From positions 1 to 64,000 of IMG/VR virus record IMGVR_UViG_3300044615_000294: 64,000 nucleotides of DNA. One strand, 5' to 3'. Position 1 is the stretch's first letter; every line of letters begins with the position of its first letter. Position numbers and translations under genes: made by a program. Positions 58,680 to 64,000 of this stretch are shown in pieces. A model generated the notes under the pieces. The model was not told the origin of the DNA, did no database searches, and saw only the letters and a program-made list of their open reading frames with translations. This stretch comes from a virus.

Positions 58680-61600
58680 TTATCTTTTACATTTCATATA
58701 ATAATCTAGAGCATCCATTATATCTAGATCTGGATTTTTAACTTCTTCATTTGCAAACCAATCTTTAAACTCTTTTGAATTTAATACAATGGTTTTATTT
58801 TGATTTTCCAAAGTTAAATTATTTTCTTCTTCTTCTTGACTAAATAAATCTAATTGTTCTCCTGGTCCAGGTTTTTGAGTACCTCTAAGCTCTTCTCTAA
58901 CTTCCATAAGTAATTTTGGAAACTCTTTACCCCATTTAGTTTTATCTTGAGTATGTGTAAGAGTAGCATTACCTGTAGCAAGTAATTTAGCAAGGGCATC
59001 TGGATTTTGTTCAAAAGAAAGTGTAAGTATATTTTTCATTACTCCTGATGAATCTCTATCCCAAGTTGCAGTTGATAAATCTTTAATTTTAGCTCCTAAA
59101 CTTTTTGCTTGAGCTCCAGTTGCAGTTTTTAATTTTTCAAGTATCTCTAAATTTTCTTTACTTGCAGGAGCACCTAATAAAACAGCATTTGTAAAAAATA
59201 TTTTCATAGCTTGGAAAGCACCTTCAGGAGTTCTGAATGTTTGACCATTAAGCGTTACAGCTCTGTCAGCAAAATTACTTAACTCAGCATTTTCTCCTGT
59301 ACCAGCATAAATATTGATTTTAATATCAGATCCTGGTAAATTAGTACTAGGTTGAGTAGTAATTAGTTTATCAAAATTCTCATTAAATACTATATTAGAA
59401 GGTATTGGTCCTGCATTAATAAACATATCTGCCATTTCTTGACCTGTATAACCATTAAGATTAGTTCCAGAGTAATCAGATACTAAAAATTCTTTAGTTG
59501 GATTTTCTTTAGCATACTCATACAACTTTTTAACACCCTCTATAATTTCTTGAGGAGTTTTACTTTTCTTTTTTCCAGGACTAGTTACAGTAGTTATACC
59601 CCATGCTTTTCCTGAATCAGACAATCTATTATCCATTTTTTCACCTTGCTTAACACCAGCAATTCTGTATGCAACTAATGCTGCTCCTCCTGTACCTTTA
59701 GAAGGATTTCCATTAATACCAAGTGGATTAGAACCAAATACAAATATTTGATTAGGCTGTAAACTTGTTACTTTTCCTGAATAAGTTTTTCTTTCAGTAG
59801 GTTGAGTAGTAGGTGCAGTAGCTTTTCTCCAAGTACCGATAGGTTGACCATCAATTTTTATCTCAGAATAATTATATCCTTTAGCTTCAAGATTTTGATA
59901 CAATCTTTTTTCACCAGTATTATAACTACTTGAATCTATGTAAGCTTTATTATCTGTAAGAATAGTAGCTCCAGCTTCTATGGCTTTAATTGCTTCTCTG
60001 ATAGTTTTATCTTGTTCTCTTTTAACAACGGTTGCATCACCTCTTAGTCCAGGAACAGATACAAAGATTACATCTGTACCACTATATTTACCAGTATTTG
60101 CTAAAGTACCAGCTTGTTCTCTATAGATCTGTGTAGTACTACGTTTACCATCTTTACCAACTATACCTTCTCCAAAACCAATAAACTGTGTAGCTATGCT
60201 CGCTTTTGTTACAGCTTTAGCATCTTTAACTCCCGCTTGAGGAATAACTGTAAATCTGTCTTTCTTTTCAAATGTTGGAGTAGTAGATACAAATGCAGCT
60301 GATACAAAGTTTTTAAAGATTCTATTTCTAGGATTCATACTTATATTAAATACTCTATCCATGTATCTTTGTTTATCTTCAAAGTTTTGGTTGTTAAAGT
60401 CTACTGCTGCATTATTCATAATTGCAACATAGTCTTCAAATGGTAAGATTTCATTAAAACCAAATCTACTATACCCTACTCCATTCTGATATACTGCAAC
60501 AAGTGGTAGTGCACGGAACATGTCACTGATGTACTTATTTTGTATTGGATCAGCTACTTTAGATACATTAGGATCAGCTAGATCTTTAATGTTTTGATAG
60601 TATTGTTCTGCCACATTTCCTTTACTTAATAATCTAGAATTATTTAAAGTAAGAATTTTCTGACCATCTTTAACTTCTGGAATAGATAGTTGTGATAATA
60701 AACTATATTTATCTTTTAACTCAGGATGTTGATTTATAATATCAAAAATATCTTCTGCAAATGAGTATCCTGTATTTTGGAAGAACACATCTTTTGTAAA
60801 GTATTTAGCTAAAATATCTGAAGGAATGTTTAACAAATCTTTTTCAGATTGTACATACCCCACCATATAATTTTGGAACACAGAATTAACCATGTTATTT
60901 TTTATATCAGATATGAATGTTTCAGTATCACCAAATCTTTTTACTATTTGAAAACTATTAGTCTTTATAAGACTTATAATGATATCACTTATGTCTTTTG
61001 AATTTCTTAATGGAAACACTGGCTGTACTAAATCCTGAACAATTTGATTGTCAAAAAATGTAGATAAGATAGATTCTTTTCTTAAAGCTTTTACTACTTT
61101 ACCTTCTACTCTTGAGTCATTTTCAATTTCATCAAGAAGTACATTTCTATTAATTACTTGCTGTAAAGTTTTAGATATTGCAGTATCCGGATTAGATAAT
61201 CTCATTAACTCTTGGTATCCTGAGAACTGTTTTTCTAATTCTAATACATGAAGTAATGTAGCAATTTGATGATCTCTAAATTTAGGGTCATTTGGATTAT
61301 CAAGAATTTTATTTAAATCTTCAATATTAAATTGCCCATCTTCATTTAAGATGTTACCTTTTTCTATAAGAGCGTCTAATGCTTTTTGTTCTTCTCTAAC
61401 TAACTTTGGTGCTTCTTTTGAATCAACAATAAATTTTGATAACACTCTAGCTGCTGCAACTTCTTTATCAGGAATTTTTATTTCTAGACCACTTTGACTA
61501 ATTTTAGTTCTAGGTATACCGCTGTTGTCAGTAATAAGATCTGAGTAAGAACTTTTTAAAAGTCTTTGTTCTTTTGCATACTCCCTTACTAATGGTTGTG

Positions 61601-64000
61601 ACAAAAACTTAATTGCATATTCTCTTGTAACTCCTGACTTAAATAACATAGCCATTAACCCAATCATTTCTTCATTACCTTGGATAAAGAATATCCATGC
61701 ATTTTTCTCAACATCCACAGAACCATTCATTAATTGTGAATATAGTTCTGATATTAAATCTCCATCTACTGTAGTAATATCTGAAAGTGATATTCTACCA
61801 TCTTTAGTTTTATTATGAGGTAATAATATTCTTGATTCTCTTCCTTTTTGTTTTTTATAGGTGTATGTTTTAGGCATTGCTGCACCTAAAGTATTTAGTA
61901 CCGGGTGTAAAGCATTGTAGATAGCTACAATACCCAATACCCTCTTACCAATCATATTTGCTTCATGCTTGTGTAAGTTGTATAATGGCTCTAATACTCT
62001 AGTGGGGCTAATAGCTTTTTCACCTTTTGTGTTTAGTCTTCTATCTTCACCATGATAGTTTTTAAATCTATCATAGTCTGTTACCTTGTCTTCTAATTTA
62101 TCTGCCAATTCATCTTTCAAAAGATATGTAGCATTTGGTCTAACAAGAGATGCATAGTTCTCTGGTAAACTAAGTATGTTAGATAGGCTAGTAATTAGTT
62201 TATTCTCTAAAGCTGCCTTTTGAGTACTCAGTAATCTAGCAGTCATTTGCTTTCCTTCTTCTGTATCTTTATTTTGATCAATAAGATTTTGAAGTCTCTC
62301 ATTAGACATTGCTGATTCTATAAACTTTCCAGATTTATCCAATGATGGCATAAATGTAGTAAGTTTATCAACGTCAAAGTCAGCTCCTGACTTAGCAACT
62401 ATTTCTGATGGTGGTATAATAATTGGACCAGCAGCCTCATCTAAGAACTCATATACTTCCATATATTCCATAGAGTTAAGGCCTTGCACAGGAATCCTAA
62501 CAGCAATCATGGTAATTGCTTTTCTATTAGCTCCATCATTTGCATTTAACCATTCATCATCTTTAATAGCCTGGTTTAGCCTTTCTCTTGTACCAATTTT
62601 TTCCCCTTTGTAATCTAAGTTTAAAAGATTAACAAAGTCTCCCTGAAGAGCAATAGCAACTTTCATTGCTGAAGTTCTATCTTTATCATAGTTATAGAAA
62701 GGTAAGTTATTAGTTCCCATGAACTTTCTTACTTGTTCTACATCAGCTTTATCAAATTGAATTTGATTATCCCAGATACCATTAGTCATTGCACTAGATA
62801 CCTGTACTAATGCTTCACCTTTGATTTTTTGTCTTACTAATCTTTTTTCAATTAATGAAACAATAATTTTTTCAATCTCATCTGCTCTTAAATGGAAAGA
62901 TAAATCTGTTTTCAAAGAGTTATCTGGATTCATATTGATAAACTCAATATGGTGTTCTGGGATATTCTTTCTACCCAACTCTCTTTGTACAAGCTCTAAG
63001 AAGTTTTTAAAATTTCCAATGTATTTACCATCTTCAAACTTATAACCAATCTCATTAAGTAGTTCCATTTTTAAGAACTCACCATATGCATCTACTGCAT
63101 CTTCATAATCTTTAACTAAAACTTGATTTTTAACTGTAAGTTCACCATTTCTATATAAGTTAGATAGGATAAGTTTTCTTAACTGAGTAGCAAATACTGT
63201 TTTGTTTTTATAAGATACAGGAACTTTAGTAACATCTTTAAGATACTCAAGGTATACTGTGTTTGGAGTAAACTTAATATCTGTCTTTAATGATTTTTGT
63301 TCATCATCATTATAAATTTTATCAGCTACTGCTTTTCCTTTTTCATTAACCTCAGATGTAACACTACCAACTTTAGAACCAGTCTGGAAAGTAACATACT
63401 GAATGTTTTCCTTAATCATTTGCTTATGTAAAGATTCTAAATCAGAATTCTTTATCATTGATGGAATAAGAGGAGCTAAGGCAAACTTATGCATTGCCAT
63501 TACTGGTAGTGATGTATTAGCCAAGTGTCCAAAATTTTGCACTTTATATACCGGGAATGCTTCAATAATATCAGAATACTTAACAGGTTCTTTTCTTATT
63601 ACCTTTACATATAATTGTTCTTGTAAATCACTCCACTGGTTAGATGCAATTTTAAGATTTCTATAAGCATCAAATGTAATCCATCCTTGACCATCTCCTT
63701 CCTCCATTTTTCCATAAGGCTTAAGATCCTGAGCCACACGCATTTCTACTTCCTCAGATAGTTTATCAGCTGGAACTTTTCCTTTAAGTCTCTCTGTATA
63801 ATCTTTTCTTAATTCTCTTTCAATTATAGGAGAATAAACAGATTCTCTCACAATATCTTGAATAATGGCAGAATTAAATTTACCTGTGTAAGCAAGAGTT
63901 TCTAATCCTTCTGCTTGTGCATAAGATAATTTACCATTCAATCCAGTTAAATAATTTCTTATTGACTGATCTGTTCTAATCTTTAATCCACCAGAAGTTC
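58680..64000 (-). CDS. virion RNA polymerase with NADAR-like C-terminal module (5' end outside window)
   Basis: The frame stays open past 63941 (a TTG there is not a convincing start) to the window edge. Counting from 63941, VAKSGADFDVDKLTTF (DFDVD 521-525, about 62367-62381) is the crAss-like RNA polymerase catalytic loop, preceded by the beta-prime-like VRIPVQGLNSMEYMEVYEF. The C-terminal part adds three domains: a Rossmann-like GATILTDN segment (about 1246-1375), an A1S_2505/DUF7831-like FVFGSNPLGING domain (about 1397-1525), and a NADAR-like domain (about 1541-1687, AELSNFADRAV, RTPEGAFQAMK, THTQDKTKWG). The polymerase would transcribe early genes after injection. Confidence 0.85.
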   Translation of the reverse strand, partial: TSGGLKIRTDQSIRNYLTGLNGKLSYAQAEGLETLAYTGKFNSAIIQDIVRESVYSPIIERELRKDYTERLKGKVPADKLSEEVEMRVAQDLKPYGKMEEGDGQGWITFDAYRNLKIASNQWSDLQEQLYVKVIRKEPVKYSDIIEAFPVYKVQNFGHLANTSLPVMAMHKFALAPLIPSMIKNSDLESLHKQMIKENIQYVTFQTGSKVGSVTSEVNEKGKAVADKIYNDDEQKSLKTDIKFTPNTVYLEYLKDVTKVPVSYKNKTVFATQLRKLILSNLYRNGELTVKNQVLVKDYEDAVDAYGEFLKMELLNEIGYKFEDGKYIGNFKNFLELVQRELGRKNIPEHHIEFINMNPDNSLKTDLSFHLRADEIEKIIVSLIEKRLVRQKIKGEALVQVSSAMTNGIWDNQIQFDKADVEQVRKFMGTNNLPFYNYDKDRTSAMKVAIALQGDFVNLLNLDYKGEKIGTRERLNQAIKDDEWLNANDGANRKAITMIAVRIPVQGLNSMEYMEVYEFLDEAAGPIIIPPSEIVAKSGADFDVDKLTTFMPSLDKSGKFIESAMSNERLQNLIDQNKDTEEGKQMTARLLSTQKAALENKLITSLSNILSLPENYASLVRPNATYLLKDELADKLEDKVTDYDRFKNYHGEDRRLNTKGEKAISPTRVLEPLYNLHKHEANMIGKRVLGIVAIYNALHPVLNTLGAAMPKTYTYKKQKGRESRILLPHNKTKDGRISLSDITTVDGDLISELYSQLMNGSVDVEKNAWIFFIQGNEEMIGLMAMLFKSGVTREYAIKFLSQPLVREYAKEQRLLKSSYSDLITDNSGIPRTKISQSGLEIKIPDKEVAAARVLSKFIVDSKEAPKLVREEQKALDALIEKGNILNEDGQFNIEDLNKILDNPNDPKFRDHQIATLLHVLELEKQFSGYQELMRLSNPDTAISKTLQQVINRNVLLDEIENDSRVEGKVVKALRKESILSTFFDNQIVQDLVQPVFPLRNSKDISDIIISLIKTNSFQIVKRFGDTETFISDIKNNMVNSVFQNYMVGYVQSEKDLLNIPSDILAKYFTKDVFFQNTGYSFAEDIFDIINQHPELKDKYSLLSQLSIPEVKDGQKILTLNNSRLLSKGNVAEQYYQNIKDLADPNVSKVADPIQNKYISDMFRALPLVAVYQNGVGYSRFGFNEILPFEDYVAIMNNAAVDFNNQNFEDKQRYMDRVFNISMNPRNRIFKNFVSAAFVSTTPTFEKKDRFTVIPQAGVKDAKAVTKASIATQFIGFGEGIVGKDGKRSTTQIYREQAGTLANTGKYSGTDVIFVSVPGLRGDATVVKREQDKTIREAIKAIEAGATILTDNKAYIDSSSYNTGEKRLYQNLEAKGYNYSEIKIDGQPIGTWRKATAPTTQPTERKTYSGKVTSLQPNQIFVFGSNPLGINGNPSKGTGGAALVAYRIAGVKQGEKMDNRLSDSGKAWGITTVTSPGKKKSKTPQEIIEGVKKLYEYAKENPTKEFLVSDYSGTNLNGYTGQEMADMFINAGPIPSNIVFNENFDKLITTQPSTNLPGSDIKINIYAGTGENAELSNFADRAVTLNGQTFRTPEGAFQAMKIFFTNAVLLGAPASKENLEILEKLKTATGAQAKSLGAKIKDLSTATWDRDSSGVMKNILTLSFEQNPDALAKLLATGNATLTHTQDKTKWGKEFPKLLMEVREELRGTQKPGPGEQLDLFSQEEEENNLTLENQNKTIVLNSKEFKDWFANEEVKNPDLDIMDALDYYMKCKR

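Noticed and set aside
1-64000. CRISPR array, integrase, transposase or reverse transcriptase (DGR)
   Set aside because: I saw no spaced direct repeats, no tyrosine or serine recombinase, no insertion sequence ends, and no RT motif.
1-64000. Reassigned stop codons as in some crAss-like phages
   Set aside because: TAG, TGA and TAA all end well-supported genes and no long gene needs read-through, so the standard bacterial code fits.

Overview
The window is part of the genome of a crAss-like tailed phage (Crassvirales-type) of a Bacteroidota host. The evidence is the gene set and its order: a crAss-type portal, terminase and capsid cassette, IHF/HU-like and PD-(D/E)XK genes just downstream of the terminase, a unimolecular spanin, a family B DNA polymerase with a DnaB-like helicase, primase and Sak4-like ATPase, and two giant minus-strand genes, one of which carries the DFDVD catalytic loop of a virion RNA polymerase. 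The DNA is AT-rich, leaders before start codons are A/T-rich with little Shine-Dalgarno signal, and TAA, TAG and TGA all behave as stops. Both ends cut genes: the major capsid gene on the left and the RNA polymerase gene on the right.

Layout. Positions 1-19319 lie on the minus strand. From right to left they hold a small accessory block (metallopeptidase, GroES-like co-chaperonin, DUF3310-like protein), a terminator, tail and appendage proteins (three share one N-terminal module), a lysis cassette (u-spanin, holin, amidase), then IHF-like, nuclease, terminase, portal, scaffold-like and capsid genes. A gene-free divergent junction with a GC-only palindrome lies near 19.32-19.77 kb. From 19.77 to 22.8 kb follow very small plus-strand genes, almost all preceded by one 16-bp element (consensus TAACTGTGTNNTACTA) about 18-41 nt before the ATG; many are closed by their own hairpin terminator, often with the stop codon in the loop. 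Next come a strongly structured non-coding stretch (22.79-23.16 kb), tiny membrane or secreted proteins and a tRNA-Arg(UCU). From about 25 to 52.4 kb a long plus-strand block carries replication, recombination and repair genes (ParB-like, SF2 helicase, DnaA domain IV-like, UDG, DnaB-like helicase, Sak4-like ATPase, SSB-like protein, primase, PolB, exonuclease, MazG-like) mixed with unusual accessory genes (ClpS homologue, RlpA-like protein, spore-photoproduct-lyase-like radical SAM protein, MoxR/VWA pair). A bidirectional terminator at 52.4 kb faces the two giant minus-strand virion genes.

How it may work together (inference): RNA polymerase and giant cargo proteins enter with the DNA, the polymerase reads the repeated early elements, and the small early proteins act on the host. 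The replication block follows, and the minus arc (52.4-64 kb, continuing beyond the window to the capsid and tail genes on a circular map) supplies virion and lysis proteins late. The most notable candidates are the early promoter/terminator array, the roughly 370-nt structured RNA, the RNA polymerase tail with a NADAR-like ADP-ribose module, and the phage ClpS and GroES homologues that point at host proteostasis.
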